A DNA stretch of 64,000 nt from Candidatus Gastranaerophilales bacterium (GCA_944325785.1 CALVBN010000005.1:1-64000), one strand, 5' to 3'; numbered from the stretch's first letter, positions 53,114 through 63,620 are shown. Notes: generated by a model not told the origin, from the sequence alone. A program made the numbers and translations.

Positions 53114-53506
53114 TTATTTATTTAATGCGGCCTTGAGTCTTGCAAGAGAACGCGCCAGAGCCGCCTGCGCTCTGTCCGCATCAATTTTAGCCGTAGCATC
53201 AGCAAGTCTTGCTTCTGCTCTATTCTTTGCAGCATTGGCTCGGGTTACGTCAATATCGCATCCGTCCTCGCAGACATCTGTAAGTATGGTTGCTACATTA
53301 TCTTTAAACTGAAAAATTCCGCCCATCGTTGCAAAGTATTTGCATTTCTCGCCTATTCTAGCTTTTGTTACGCCAATTGCCAGAGCAGTTGTTACAGGTA
53401 TGTGGTCTTTCAATATACCAAGCATACCACTTGTCGTCTGAATAACAAGCTCGTCTACTTCGCCGTCAAATACGATTCTTTCATGTGTTATTATTTTTAA
53501 TTTCAT
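53114..53506 (-). CDS. atpC: ATP synthase epsilon subunit
   Basis: The epsilon subunit couples F1 rotation and inhibits ATP hydrolysis. The 130-residue protein starts MKLKIITHERIVFDGEVDEL and has TSGMLGILKDHIPVTTAL with a C-terminal helical pair (ANAAKNRAEARLADATAKID). GGAG lies 6 nt before the ATG at 53506, so an upstream TTG is excluded. It follows atpD by about 100 bp of heptad-repeat sequence. Confidence 0.95.
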   Translation of the reverse strand: MKLKIITHERIVFDGEVDELVIQTTSGMLGILKDHIPVTTALAIGVTKARIGEKCKYFATMGGIFQFKDNVATILTDVCEDGCDIDVTRANAAKNRAEARLADATAKIDADRAQAALARSLARLKAALNK

Positions 53507-53522
53507 AACTGACTCCAAATAG

Positions 53523-53606
53523 AGTTGATAAGTTTAGGAGTTTAGAGGTTTTGAAGAATTTATTTTCTTGCTCAACTTATAAACTTATAAACTGCTAAAC
53601 CCTTAA
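53523..53606. repeat. Second heptad-repeat inverted element, between atpD and atpC
   Basis: GTTGATAAGTTTAGGAGTTT units on the left, inverted AACTTATAAACTTATAAACT units on the right. Same design as the TCGTGA elements but a different 7-bp word. Confidence 0.6.
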
Positions 53607-53607
53607 C

Positions 53608-55095
<1,488 letters not shown>

Positions 55096-55122
55096 TTATT
55101 TTCTTTTTATAACAAATATAAC

Positions 55123-55172
55123 GTACCCCGCGCACCGTGAGTGTGTTATGCGTCAGCATAACGATAGAGAGC
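55123..55172. repeat. GTGTTATGCGT...GCATAACG repeat, copy 1
   Basis: CCCCGCGCACCGTGAGTGTG followed by TTATGCGTCAGCATAACGAT. It is present in inverted orientation at 59972-60018. 55015-55508 contains only such repeats and no gene. Confidence 0.6.
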
Positions 55173-55348
55173 GTAAGAGTGCAGGCTTGCCTGCTACATC
55201 CATTTAGTCCCACACCCGTTAGGGTGTAGAAAACGTTCGCGTTTTTCTCTTTCTTTGCTAACGTTTCTTTCTCTTTTTATCGCAAAAAAGAGAAAGAAAT
55301 GTTAAATATGATGGAGGGTGAAAGTCTGTATTAAATCCCTCTTTATGA

Positions 55349-55464
55349 GTGACCAGGTGACTCGTGATTCGTGATTTGTGGTTATAGAATTTCTCTAACT
55401 AAGCCTCGTTTACTTATATCATTTTAATATCTCGATTCACGGCTCACGAATCACTCTTCACGAA
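55349..55464. mobile_element. Heptad-repeat inverted element, copy 2
   Basis: GACTCGTGATTCGTGATTTG, then GTGGTTATAGAATTTCT, and inverted CGATTCACGGCTCACGAATC on the right; homologous over its full length to 40935-41055. Confidence 0.7.
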
Positions 55465-55469
55465 CTCTT

Positions 55470-55502
55470 GACACCTCACCCTCTCCTGTTAGGAGAGGGT
55501 AT
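55470..55502. repeat. REP-like palindrome
   Basis: GACACCTCACCCTCTCCTGT followed by TAGGAGAGGGTA; it abuts the rseP stop codon. Confidence 0.6.
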
Positions 55503-55508
55503 GTACCG

Positions 55509-56870
55509 CTATTTGCTTACAAGAAGTGTTATATCATTGAATACTACAAATATCATTAATAAGATGAGCAGTGAGAAAAATACTGATGATATTATCTCAA
55601 TAACTTTTTCATCAAGAGGTCTGCCCATAATCTTTTCAATAATCATAAACATTAGATGCCCGCCGTCAAGCGCAGGTATCGGCAGAATATTTAATATAGC
55701 AAGGTTCATCGATATCAGCGCCGCCAGCAGAATGCCGGATGATTTTCCGCTTTTTTCAATCATATCACCACCGATTTTAGTAATAGCAACAACACCATGC
55801 ATATCCTTGAGCGGAATATTGCCGGTAAACAGCTGTCCGAGTGAATACATCATCATATATGTGTTGTCCCAAAGATAAGCACAGCTCTCTTTCACAATTG
55901 CAGGAACAGTATTTGTCTTAATCATGGTTTGTTTCATGCCAAGCCCGATGCCGATAATACCTTCTTCATTGGGATATATAGGTTTAAGTGTTAAAATCTG
56001 TCCGTTTCTCTCTACAATAAGGTTTATAGGGTGGCTTCCGTTTGAAAGCACTTTGGCTACATCGTACATTGAGTATTTTCCGTCAGAAGTGTAAACGGTT
56101 TTGCCTTCAAGTTCTTCTTTAAGCGGATTTAAAGATTCATCCAGAGAAATACCTTCTTTTTTAAAGTACTTGGCGCCCTTAAGAGCATATTTGTCCATTG
56201 TGATTATATCTTGCGCCAAATTCTCCGGAAGCCTTATTGCAATACCCGCAGGTATAATTTCGTCTTTTGAAAGCCCCGGATTTAAATCTTTTAGTTTAGA
56301 AAAATTTTCGTCAATAGTTTTCTGGCTTGCAATGCCGTTGTCTTTTGCGCTGTTTTTAATAATCGTGATAAGCGAATAGGCATTATTAATATCACATCCG
56401 TTTGCTTTTAGAATCCTGTCGCCTTTTTGCAGACCGGATTGCCATATGGAGGTGTCTTTAGGTGCATTAATTTCGCCGGTGTAAATCTCGTAATTTCCGG
56501 AGGGAAGCTGTCCGGAAACTATTGCAACCAGCATAACAAGCGCAATTGCACAAATGACATTAGCAATAACGCCGGCAGAAACAACAATTGCCCTCTGCCA
56601 TATTGGTTTATTGGCAAACCTTTCCGGCGAATCTTTAGGCAAATCGCAGTCTTTTTCGTCATCGGGAAAAGAAACATAACCACCGAGAAGCAGAGCGTGA
56701 ACAAGAACCTCAACATCGCCAACCTTGGTTTTATAAAGAGTAGGTCCGACCGGAAGCCCGAAGCCGAACTTGTCAACTTTTATCCCGAAAGCTCTTGCAG
56801 CAAGAAAATGTCCTGCTTCATGCACAAGAATAAGTAAGCTCAATAATAAAATCATTATGATAATTGCCAT
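55509..56870 (-). CDS. rseP: Site-2 membrane metalloprotease RseP/RasP family
   Basis: These intramembrane zinc proteases cut membrane-bound anti-sigma factors and signal peptides. The 453-residue protein has the catalytic HEAGH at residues 17-21 in the first helix, PDZ-like periplasmic parts with longer than usual inserts (about 130-330), and the second zinc site ILPIPALDGGH. GGGGAG precedes the ATG at 56870; conserved sequence starts there. The zinc anti-sigma factor at 6815 could in principle be a substrate, but it lacks a periplasmic domain and is far away. Confidence 0.92.
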   Translation of the reverse strand: MAIIIMILLLSLLILVHEAGHFLAARAFGIKVDKFGFGLPVGPTLYKTKVGDVEVLVHALLLGGYVSFPDDEKDCDLPKDSPERFANKPIWQRAIVVSAGVIANVICAIALVMLVAIVSGQLPSGNYEIYTGEINAPKDTSIWQSGLQKGDRILKANGCDINNAYSLITIIKNSAKDNGIASQKTIDENFSKLKDLNPGLSKDEIIPAGIAIRLPENLAQDIITMDKYALKGAKYFKKEGISLDESLNPLKEELEGKTVYTSDGKYSMYDVAKVLSNGSHPINLIVERNGQILTLKPIYPNEEGIIGIGLGMKQTMIKTNTVPAIVKESCAYLWDNTYMMMYSLGQLFTGNIPLKDMHGVVAITKIGGDMIEKSGKSSGILLAALISMNLAILNILPIPALDGGHLMFMIIEKIMGRPLDEKVIEIISSVFFSLLILLMIFVVFNDITLLVSK

Positions 56871-57079
56871 AAAATCTCCCCTGTTTTTTTTAATTTTATC
56901 ATAAAAAATAATATTTAAATCTGTTGCAAGTTTAATCTCGGTATATTTGTATGGTGCAAAAATTTGCATCCTGCTCTTCTTATATTTGTATACAGGTATT
57001 GCCCGCTCTCCCCCTTCTTTGGATGCAATACTGTCCGTGATAATTTTTAGGGGTTAAAATACAAACAAATATCAATATA

Positions 57080-57242
57080 TGCCCCCTCCCCGAAATCAAA
57101 GATTTCGACCCTCCCGCACAGAGGTCAATCTGGCGGGGCAGGCAGGTTCCACGCCCGGCGTGGTATTCCCCTCGCCCCTTGCGGGAGAGGGTAGAATTTC
57201 AAGTTGAGCTTAAGCGAAACATAGAAATTCGGGTGAGGGGTA
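57080..57242. repeat. 160-bp composite GC-rich repeat, copy 2 (inverted)
   Basis: Reverse complement of 24713-24872 over its length (CCCCTCCCCGAAATCAAAGA at one end, AAATTCGGGTGAGGGG at the other). 56871-57265 holds nothing else of note. Confidence 0.65.
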
Positions 57243-57265
57243 ATTATTGCTGGGTTTCACCCAGC

Positions 57266-57418
57266 CTACTTTTTTAATTTACGGATTCGAATTTCGTTGT
57301 TTTCAAGATAAATTTCTACTTTATCAAGCACGGGATTAATCCCGAGCCCTTCTATTATTGCTTTTGGAATAATTACTCCCCAGCTGTTGCCAATATTTCT
57401 TAATTTTTTTTCAATCAT
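57266..57418 (-). CDS. AbrB/MazE-type DNA-binding protein
   Basis: A 50-residue swapped-hairpin AbrB domain: KKLRNIGNSWGVIIPKAIIE, then the LGI and VEIYLENNEIRIRKLK strands. I start at the ATG at 57418 because the domain begins there. MazE- and VapB-like proteins are usually antitoxins followed by a toxin gene, but none follows. The divergent 63-residue gene has no recognised toxin sequence. It probably represses its own divergent promoter through the TTGACAT...ATGTCAA palindrome. Confidence 0.8.
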   Translation of the reverse strand: MIEKKLRNIGNSWGVIIPKAIIEGLGINPVLDKVEIYLENNEIRIRKLKK

Positions 57419-57453
57419 TTTACCTACTCTCATATAAATTATATCAAAATTAG

Positions 57454-57494
57454 TTGACATTATGTTGCTATTTATGTTACTATTCAAATGTCAA
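57454..57494 (+). promoter_or_regulatory. Divergent promoter with TTGACAT/ATGTCAA palindrome
   Basis: TTGACAT (57454-57460) and ATGTCAA (57488-57494) are exact inverted repeats, and each overlaps a possible -35 for one of the divergent genes. It is a likely operator for the AbrB-like protein. Confidence 0.6.
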
Positions 57495-57506
57495 CAAGGA
57501 GGCTTT

Positions 57507-57698
57507 ATGGATAACGAATCAATTAGAGAATGCAATGAAATAGTTAATATGTTTGAAACAACACTCTTTGCTTTAAAATGGCAGGCAAAAGACGAAACGG
57601 GCTGGAAATTTCAGCCGGTTATTTCTGAATACGAATATATTCTAAACAAGCTTAAAACATTTTGTGTGAATAAAATCGGGCTTTTAGACGAGCAGTAA
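57507..57698 (+). CDS. Hypothetical protein, 63 aa, divergent from the AbrB-like gene
   Basis: A 63-residue acidic, helical protein (CNEIVNMFETTLFALKWQAK, then EYEYILNKLKTFCVNKIGLL). AAGGAGG precedes the ATG at 57507. No toxin family recognised. Its end overlaps the ksgA stop by 15 bp on the opposite strand. Being opposite an antitoxin-like gene makes a toxin or target role imaginable, but divergent rather than tandem order argues against a classic pair. Confidence 0.6.
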   Translation: MDNESIRECNEIVNMFETTLFALKWQAKDETGWKFQPVISEYEYILNKLKTFCVNKIGLLDEQ

Positions 57699-58520
57699 CT
57701 CTGAAAGTCTGCCGAATTCCTCAATAGAAAGCTTTTCCCCGCGGATATCCAAAGGCAGATTTAACTGATTAAGGGCATTTTCTGTTTTAATTTTATCAAA
57801 GCCGGCATTTACAAGACAGTTTTTCAAAGTTTTGCGTCTTTGAGAAAATGCCGATTTGATTACACGCCTAAAAAATTTGTAATCTTTGAGTTTTAATAAG
57901 GGTTCTTTTCTTACTTTCATTGATACAAGCGCAGAGTTAACTTTTGGCGCGGGGTAAAATGATTTGCGCCCGACAAGTCTTATGATTTCACAGTCAGCCC
58001 AAAATTGGGATAAAATTGTTAAAAGTCCGTATTGTTTTGATGGGCTGTTGGGTGTGGCAACAATTCGGCGCGCAACTTCTTCCTGCACCATTAAAATTAT
58101 ATCAACAATTTGATTTCTGTTTTTGTTGGTCAAATCATCAATTTCGCCGAGAAGGTGGGCAATAATCGGGGATGTTATATAGTACGGAATATTCGCTACG
58201 ATTTTGACTTTTTCATCCGTCAGATTAGAGATTTCTGTTTTAAGAATATCATTATGTATAATTTCTAAATTATCGCACTCAAGTTTTTCAAGTTCCTTTA
58301 TTGCTTCTTCATCAAGTTCAACTGCAATAACTTTTTTTGCATATTTCACAAGCTGTTCTGTCACAAAACCGACTCCCGGTCCGATTTCAAGAACAACATC
58401 ATCTTTTGTAATACCTGCAAAATCAATAATATCAGATATTACATCAGAATTGATTAAGAAATTCTGCCCGAGGCGTTTTTTTGTTCTAAAGAATTTTGCG
58501 CGTTGTAAATAATCCACCAT
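57684..58520 (-). CDS. rsmA: 16S rRNA (adenine1518/1519) dimethyltransferase KsgA
   Basis: KsgA dimethylates two adjacent adenines near the 3' end of 16S rRNA. The 278-residue protein has RLGQNFLINSDV, motif I EIGPGVGFVT and the catalytic NIPYYITSPI, plus the C-terminal helical domain (FSQRRKTLKNCL). The start at 58520 has no ribosome site; TATTAT lies 7 nt upstream, another probable leaderless message. Confidence 0.95.
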   Translation of the reverse strand: MVDYLQRAKFFRTKKRLGQNFLINSDVISDIIDFAGITKDDVVLEIGPGVGFVTEQLVKYAKKVIAVELDEEAIKELEKLECDNLEIIHNDILKTEISNLTDEKVKIVANIPYYITSPIIAHLLGEIDDLTNKNRNQIVDIILMVQEEVARRIVATPNSPSKQYGLLTILSQFWADCEIIRLVGRKSFYPAPKVNSALVSMKVRKEPLLKLKDYKFFRRVIKSAFSQRRKTLKNCLVNAGFDKIKTENALNQLNLPLDIRGEKLSIEEFGRLSELLLV

Positions 58521-58575
58521 GGTATTTATAATAATACAAATAGGGAAATGTTAAAACCTTAATTCTCATTTATAT

Positions 58576-58604
58576 TTGTAATGTAACTATCATTTATATA
58601 TAAT
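58576..58604 (+). promoter_or_regulatory. Promoter of the gshA-like gene
   Basis: TTGTAA (58576-58581), 17 bp, TATAAT (58599-58604). Confidence 0.8.
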
Positions 58605-58621
58605 GGGGAAAGGAGAAAGTC

Positions 58622-59884
58622 GTGAATTATTGTGAAACAAAAACGGAAGAACGTTTGGAATACAGCCAGCTTCTTGATGAATTTATTTTAGGATGCAAAA
58701 CATCAAGAAAAATCGGTATGGAATATGAAAGAATTCCGCTTGTTAAAGTAACCAATCAAGTCGCGCCATATGGCGGTGAATACGGCGTCTGCGAACTCTT
58801 GAGAGAGGCTGCAAAAATTGATAATTGGGATTACATTCTTGATGATATTAATATAATCGGCTTAAAAAAACTGCACGACACGATTACTCTGGAGCCAGGA
58901 TGTCAGATAGAACTGAGTCTGGAACCGCAGGATTTGATTAAAGATTTAAAAAAGCGCGTTGAAGAAATTGATGCAGTTTTGAATCCGATTATGGATAAAT
59001 TCGGCTTAAAGCTTATCAATAAAGGCGTTTCTCCTATTACTACATATAAAAATATCAAACTGCTTCCTAAGCGCAGATATGCCCTTATGGCTAATTATTT
59101 ATGGGGAATATTGTCTGATGTTATGATGAGGGAAACTGCGGGAATACAGGTCGGGGTTGATTTTTCTTCGGAAGAAGACGCTATGCGCAAGTTTAGAATT
59201 GCTAATCTAATGATGCCTTTTGCGACAGCAATGTATGCAAATTCTAAGTACAGAGGCGGTGTCGATACCGGATATAAATCATTCAGAGCGCTTGCCTGGC
59301 TTAATACAGATAATGAAAGATGCGGATTTGCAACAAAATTCCAGGACGGCATGTGTTTCAAAGATTATGTAAACACTCTACTTGATACGCCGATGATATT
59401 CATTAACAGACAAGGGCATACAGTAAATCTTAACGGCAGGCTTACATTTAAGCAATTTATGGAAAAAGGATATGAAGGTTTTAAAGCTGATATCGATGAT
59501 TGGAAATTGCACGCTAATCTTTATTTTCCGGAAGTCAGACTGAGAAACTTCATAGAAATCAGAAACCACGACTGTGTAGGCGGAGGTTTGGAATACTCAA
59601 TTCCCGCATTTTACAAAGGCATTATGTATTCACCTTCAGCACTGGAAGAAGTTGAGCATATGCTTTGTAAGTATTCTTTCCATGAGATTAATGAACTAAG
59701 GTTTAACGTAGCGCGTTATGCACTTTCTGCCAAAATCAGAAAAACCCCGATTTTAAGTATATGCAAAGAGCTGGCAGAAATTTCTTATTATTCACTAAAA
59801 ACCGGCTGTGAAGACGAAGAGGAGTTTTTGCTTCCGCTTCTTGACCTGCTTAAAAAAGGCAAATGCCCTGCAGATTTAAGCTAA
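58622..59884 (+). CDS. gshA: Glutamate--cysteine ligase (GCS2/plant-type)
   Basis: The enzyme joins glutamate and cysteine, the first step of glutathione synthesis. The 420-residue protein matches the GCS2 group of proteobacteria, cyanobacteria and plants: KIGMEYERIPL, TLEPGCQIELSLEPQ (substrate/metal site), ETAGIQVGVDFSSEEDAMRK and EIRNHDCVGG. Start is GTG with AAAGGAG 6 nt before. Glutathione synthetase (gshB) is not in the window. The next gene on the plus strand is a CoA-disulfide reductase, suggesting a thiol-redox neighbourhood. Confidence 0.9.
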   Translation: MNYCETKTEERLEYSQLLDEFILGCKTSRKIGMEYERIPLVKVTNQVAPYGGEYGVCELLREAAKIDNWDYILDDINIIGLKKLHDTITLEPGCQIELSLEPQDLIKDLKKRVEEIDAVLNPIMDKFGLKLINKGVSPITTYKNIKLLPKRRYALMANYLWGILSDVMMRETAGIQVGVDFSSEEDAMRKFRIANLMMPFATAMYANSKYRGGVDTGYKSFRALAWLNTDNERCGFATKFQDGMCFKDYVNTLLDTPMIFINRQGHTVNLNGRLTFKQFMEKGYEGFKADIDDWKLHANLYFPEVRLRNFIEIRNHDCVGGGLEYSIPAFYKGIMYSPSALEEVEHMLCKYSFHEINELRFNVARYALSAKIRKTPILSICKELAEISYYSLKTGCEDEEEFLLPLLDLLKKGKCPADLS

Positions 59885-59886
59885 AC

Positions 59887-59936
59887 ACGCGTCCCTCTCC
59901 AGTTAGGAGAGGGCAGAGGTGAGGTGTCAGCCCCTC
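59887..59936. repeat. REP-like palindrome, inverted
   Basis: CCCTCTCCAGTTAGGAGAGG then GGTGAGGTGTCA; inverse orientation relative to 55470-55502. Confidence 0.6.
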
Positions 59937-59971
59937 ATTCTAATCCGATTCCCAACCCGAACGCAGTTTCC

Positions 59972-60018
59972 TCGAGCTATCGTTATGCTCACGCATAACA
60001 CGCTCGCGGCGCGCGGGA
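59972..60018. repeat. GTGTTATGCGT...GCATAACG repeat, copy 2
   Basis: CTATCGTTATGCTCACGCAT followed by AACACGCTCGCGGCGCGCGG; inverted copy of 55123-55172. Confidence 0.6.
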
Positions 60019-60106
60019 CACGTTTTTTTTTATAAAGTTTTTAAACTTAAAACATCTAGATGATTGTCTAATTGTTTTCAATTAAGATTTTTTTAATAAT
60101 TTTAGT

Positions 60107-61456
60107 ATGAAAATAATAATTATCGGCGGAGTTGCCGCTGGCGCCAAAGCTGCGGCAAAATCTAAAAGAATGCTTCCGGATGCGGAAGTACATATTTATA
60201 CTCAGGATACACATGTATCATATTCATCCTGCGGACTTCCATACTATATAGCAGGGGATTTTGAGGACTGGCACAAGCTTATTGTCAGAACAGCAGAAGA
60301 ATTTGAAAAAAGCGGAATATATATTCACCTTCAGCACCGCGTTACAAAAATTCTGGCTGCAGATAAAAAAATTCTGGTTAAAGATATAAATGCCGAAACC
60401 TGCCAGTTTGCAGAGTATGATAAACTTATTATTGCAACAGGTTCTGTCCCCTTCATGCCGGATATTAAAAACCATAATATAAAAAATATTTTTACTGTCA
60501 GAACTCTTGAGGACGGGATTAATATAAAAGAGGCAATGAACCGCTCCCAAAATATTACAATTGTCGGCGGAGGCTACATTGCAATAGAGCTTATTGAAGC
60601 TTTTGTTAAAAACAAGAAAAATGTAACACTTATAGAACAGGCACCGTTTATATTATCAGTGTTTGACGAAGATATTTCTTCGCTTATTCAAACTTATATT
60701 TTAGAGAATTCGGACGGGCTTGTTAAAATTATCAACGAAGATGTAGTTACTGAATTTGTCGGAACAGACGCTGTACACGGAGTTTTGACTGCTAAAGGCA
60801 TGGGATTTGAAACAGACATGGTGATTGTTTCTGCGGGCGTAAGAGCTGTTATTGATATAGCTTCCGAAGCCGGAATAGAAATCGGAACAACCGGCGCTAT
60901 CAAAGTAAACAGCAGAATGCAGACAAATATTCCGGATATATATGCCTGCGGGGATTGCGCGGAAAAAATAAATATGGTATCCAATACTCCTGTTTGGGTT
61001 CCGCTCGGTTCTACGGCAAATAAAGAAGGACGTGTAGCGGCTATCAACGCTTGCGGAGGGGTGGAAGACTTTGAGGGGATTTTGGGATCTGCGGTACTAA
61101 GATACCATTCTTTAAATATATCTATGACAGGCTTAACGGAGAAACAAGCGCGAAAACTCGGGTATGACACAGTTTCTGTCGTTATAACCAAACGCGATAA
61201 AGCAGGCTACATGCCGGAGGTTCAAAATGTTACCTTAAAACTAATCGCAGACAGACGTACGCACAAGGTTTTGGGTGCGCAGGCTATCGGATGCGGGGAT
61301 GCTGATAAAAGGGTGAATACTGTATCAGTAGGGCTTACAAGCGGAATGAAGGTCGAGGATTTGCTGGATGTGGACTTAACATATGCGCCCCCATTTTCTA
61401 CAAGTATTGATATCTTGATATCTGCTGCAAGAATTTTGAAGTCTAAGTTAAATTAA
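60107..61456 (+). CDS. CoA-disulfide reductase / NADH oxidase family flavoprotein
   Basis: The 449-residue FAD enzyme uses NAD(P)H to reduce CoA disulfide or a related thiol. Visible are the FAD site IIGGVAAGAKAAAKSKR, the single redox cysteine C42 in SYSSCGLPYY (typical of CoA-disulfide reductase and Nox), the NAD(P)H site ITIVGGGYIAIELIEAF and the second FAD motif IYACGDCAE. It lacks a C-terminal rhodanese domain. No ribosome site; TAATAA lies 7 nt before the ATG with TTGTTT 16 bp further upstream, consistent with a leaderless message. Confidence 0.88.
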   Translation: MKIIIIGGVAAGAKAAAKSKRMLPDAEVHIYTQDTHVSYSSCGLPYYIAGDFEDWHKLIVRTAEEFEKSGIYIHLQHRVTKILAADKKILVKDINAETCQFAEYDKLIIATGSVPFMPDIKNHNIKNIFTVRTLEDGINIKEAMNRSQNITIVGGGYIAIELIEAFVKNKKNVTLIEQAPFILSVFDEDISSLIQTYILENSDGLVKIINEDVVTEFVGTDAVHGVLTAKGMGFETDMVIVSAGVRAVIDIASEAGIEIGTTGAIKVNSRMQTNIPDIYACGDCAEKINMVSNTPVWVPLGSTANKEGRVAAINACGGVEDFEGILGSAVLRYHSLNISMTGLTEKQARKLGYDTVSVVITKRDKAGYMPEVQNVTLKLIADRRTHKVLGAQAIGCGDADKRVNTVSVGLTSGMKVEDLLDVDLTYAPPFSTSIDILISAARILKSKLN

Positions 61457-61475
61457 CAGGACGAATATGCTTGAG

Positions 61476-62876
61476 TTACACGCCCAGTACTTCTTTTGTG
61501 CATTCTAAAGCAACATCTGTTACAAAATCCATATCGTTTTCCTCTATAATAAGCGGAGGATTAAAATATATTACGTCGCCTAAAGGACGCAAAAGCACAC
61601 CCTTTTCAAGAGCTTTTTTGTAAATCTGGTAGCCTGTTCTTTTTGTATAATCCAAAGGCTCCTTTGTCGCTTTATTTTTAACCAGTTCAATTGCATTAAT
61701 CAGACCGATTGAACGCACTTCGCCGGTATTTTCCAGCGGAAGGAATTTTTCTTTTATTATTTTATTAAAATAAACAGCTCTTTTATTAGCTTTTTCAATA
61801 ATATTTTCATCTTTTAAAATCCTGAGGACTTCAATGCCCGCAGAGCATGCAAGCGGGTTCCCCGCATAGGTGTGAGAATGCATAAAGGCTTTTCCCTTAA
61901 GATAATCATCATAAAACGCGTCATAAATTTCCTGCGTAGTAACAGCAATTGACATCGGCATATACCCGCCTGTCAAACCTTTGGAAAGGCACATAATGTC
62001 GGGGCTTACGCCTGCATGGTCAAATGCAAACATTTTCCCCGTTCTTCCGTAGCCTGTTGCAATCTCATCCGCAATAAGGTGAACATTGTATTTGTCGCAT
62101 AACTCTCTCAATTTTTTAAGATAAAGAGGCGGATAAATCTTCATGCCTGCAGAGCCTTGCAAAAGAGGTTCAACTATAATTGAAGCTGTTTCTGCTCCAA
62201 ATTCTTCAAAAGCTTTTTCAGCATTTTGGAAGCATTCGCAATTGCACACAGCTCCCTCTCCTTGAGTAGAGAGTCGGGGTGAGGTATCAAAACCTTCACA
62301 ATGTCCCTCGCAATGTTTACCAAACGGACAGCGGTAGCAATCCGGTCCGTCAATTCTTATTACATCAAGAAGAATAGGCTTATACAGTTCCGAATACAAA
62401 TCCACTCCGCCGACAGAAAGCGCGCCTATTGTTTCGCCGTGATATGCATCCGTAAGCGCCATAAAACGCTTTTTCTCCGGATGTCCAGTCTGGTAATGAT
62501 ATTGAAAACTCATCTTTAATGCCATTTCAATCGCTGAAGAGCCATTATCTGCAAAATTAAATTTGCATAACCCTTTAGGCAAAACTTTCATTAATTCCTG
62601 GCACAGAGTTATTGCGGGTTTGTGAGTAAAGTTTGCAAAAATTACATGTTCTAATGAATCAATCTGCTTTTTTACTGCATTATTAATTCTCGGGTTGCAA
62701 TGTCCTAAAAGGTTGCACCACCAGGAACTTATAACATCCTTGTAGCACTTGCCGTTAATATCATATAAATTTATCCCCTGCCCGCGTTCAATAACAATCG
62801 GAGGAAGCGTTTCATAATCTTTCATCTGCGAACACGGATGCCATATATATTTTAAATCCTCTTTCTGCCAGTCCAT
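61476..62876 (-). CDS. bioA: Adenosylmethionine--8-amino-7-oxononanoate aminotransferase BioA
   Basis: BioA is the PLP enzyme that makes diaminopelargonate in biotin synthesis. The 466-residue protein has WHPCSQMKDYE, SSWWCNLLGHCNP, DEIATGYGRTGKMFAFD and the PLP lysine in CLSKGLTGGYMP. Unusually, a Cys-rich insert (CYRCPFGKHCEGHCEGFD, then SPRLSTQGEGAVCNCECF) lies before EPLLQGSAGM. Part of it is encoded by a REP-like palindrome (62252-62289) in frame, which makes this protein longer than the usual roughly 430. It overlaps bioD by 25 bp, giving a bioD-bioA operon. Confidence 0.94.
   Translation of the reverse strand: MDWQKEDLKYIWHPCSQMKDYETLPPIVIERGQGINLYDINGKCYKDVISSWWCNLLGHCNPRINNAVKKQIDSLEHVIFANFTHKPAITLCQELMKVLPKGLCKFNFADNGSSAIEMALKMSFQYHYQTGHPEKKRFMALTDAYHGETIGALSVGGVDLYSELYKPILLDVIRIDGPDCYRCPFGKHCEGHCEGFDTSPRLSTQGEGAVCNCECFQNAEKAFEEFGAETASIIVEPLLQGSAGMKIYPPLYLKKLRELCDKYNVHLIADEIATGYGRTGKMFAFDHAGVSPDIMCLSKGLTGGYMPMSIAVTTQEIYDAFYDDYLKGKAFMHSHTYAGNPLACSAGIEVLRILKDENIIEKANKRAVYFNKIIKEKFLPLENTGEVRSIGLINAIELVKNKATKEPLDYTKRTGYQIYKKALEKGVLLRPLGDVIYFNPPLIIEENDMDFVTDVALECTKEVLGV
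62252..62289. repeat. REP-like palindrome inside the bioA reading frame
   Basis: CTCCCTCTCCTTGAGTAGAG then AGTCGGGGTGAGG, related to the intergenic CCTCACCCTCTCC family. It adds codons without shifting the frame. Confidence 0.6.
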
Positions 62877-63538
62877 AATTCCTCCAGAAGTTCTATATCA
62901 TTTTGATTTTTTTCGACTGTTGCTACAACTTTAACACCCGTTAAAAATTCTGTCTGTTTTAAATTATCCTGGTGCATAAAATCGGATGAATCAAAGTTAT
63001 TCAGAATAATTCCTCTGACATCAATTCCGTTATTTTTTGCATATTCAACAGTTAACAGAGTCGAATTTATTGTTCCCAGCCCTCCGTCAGCAACAATAAC
63101 AACCGGTGCGCCGAGTTCTTTAATCAAATCCTTGAGCAGATATTTTTCACCGTTTTCAAGCCTAAGCGGGCAGGTAATCCCTCCTGCGCCTTCTGTCAAT
63201 ATATAATCATATCTGGATGCCAGCTTTTTATAATGGTTTAAGATTTTGTTTGTATCAATGTAATCACCGGCTCTTCTTGAGGCAAGATGCGGAGATACAG
63301 CTTCTTCCCAAGAGTATGTAACACAATCATCTGCTGAATCCGGAATTCCTGCAGTATCAGCGACATAGTTTGCATCGCTTTTAATAAGCTTTCCGTCCCG
63401 TATTTCAGCCCCGCTTAGAACCGGCTTAAAATACCCGCAGTTAAATCCTTCTTCGCGCATTTTTTTTATAATAAGCGCGGAAACATATGTTTTGCCGATA
63501 TCAGTACCCGTAGCCGTTATAAAAAGATTTTTTGCCAT
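62852..63538 (-). CDS. bioD: Dethiobiotin synthetase BioD
   Basis: BioD closes the ureido ring of dethiobiotin using CO2 and ATP. The 228-residue protein from the ATG at 63538 (AGAGGAAA upstream) has the P-loop TATGTDIGKTYVSALI, the substrate-site PVLSGAE, and TEGAGGITCPL. An upstream in-frame start at 63565 lacks conservation. It is first in bioD-bioA; bioB and bioF are not in the window. Confidence 0.94.
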   Translation of the reverse strand: MAKNLFITATGTDIGKTYVSALIIKKMREEGFNCGYFKPVLSGAEIRDGKLIKSDANYVADTAGIPDSADDCVTYSWEEAVSPHLASRRAGDYIDTNKILNHYKKLASRYDYILTEGAGGITCPLRLENGEKYLLKDLIKELGAPVVIVADGGLGTINSTLLTVEYAKNNGIDVRGIILNNFDSSDFMHQDNLKQTEFLTGVKVVATVEKNQNDIELLEELWTGRKRI

Positions 63539-63614
63539 TTTTCCTCTCCAACTAAAGCCTAGCACTAATTAAGAAAAATGTACAGGTAAAATATTTTATA
63601 ATTATCTTTTGTGT

Positions 63615-63620
63615 TATAAT
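63615..63620 (+). promoter_or_regulatory. -10 box of coaD
   Basis: TATAAT 19 nt before the coaD start; the -35 is weak. Confidence 0.5.
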
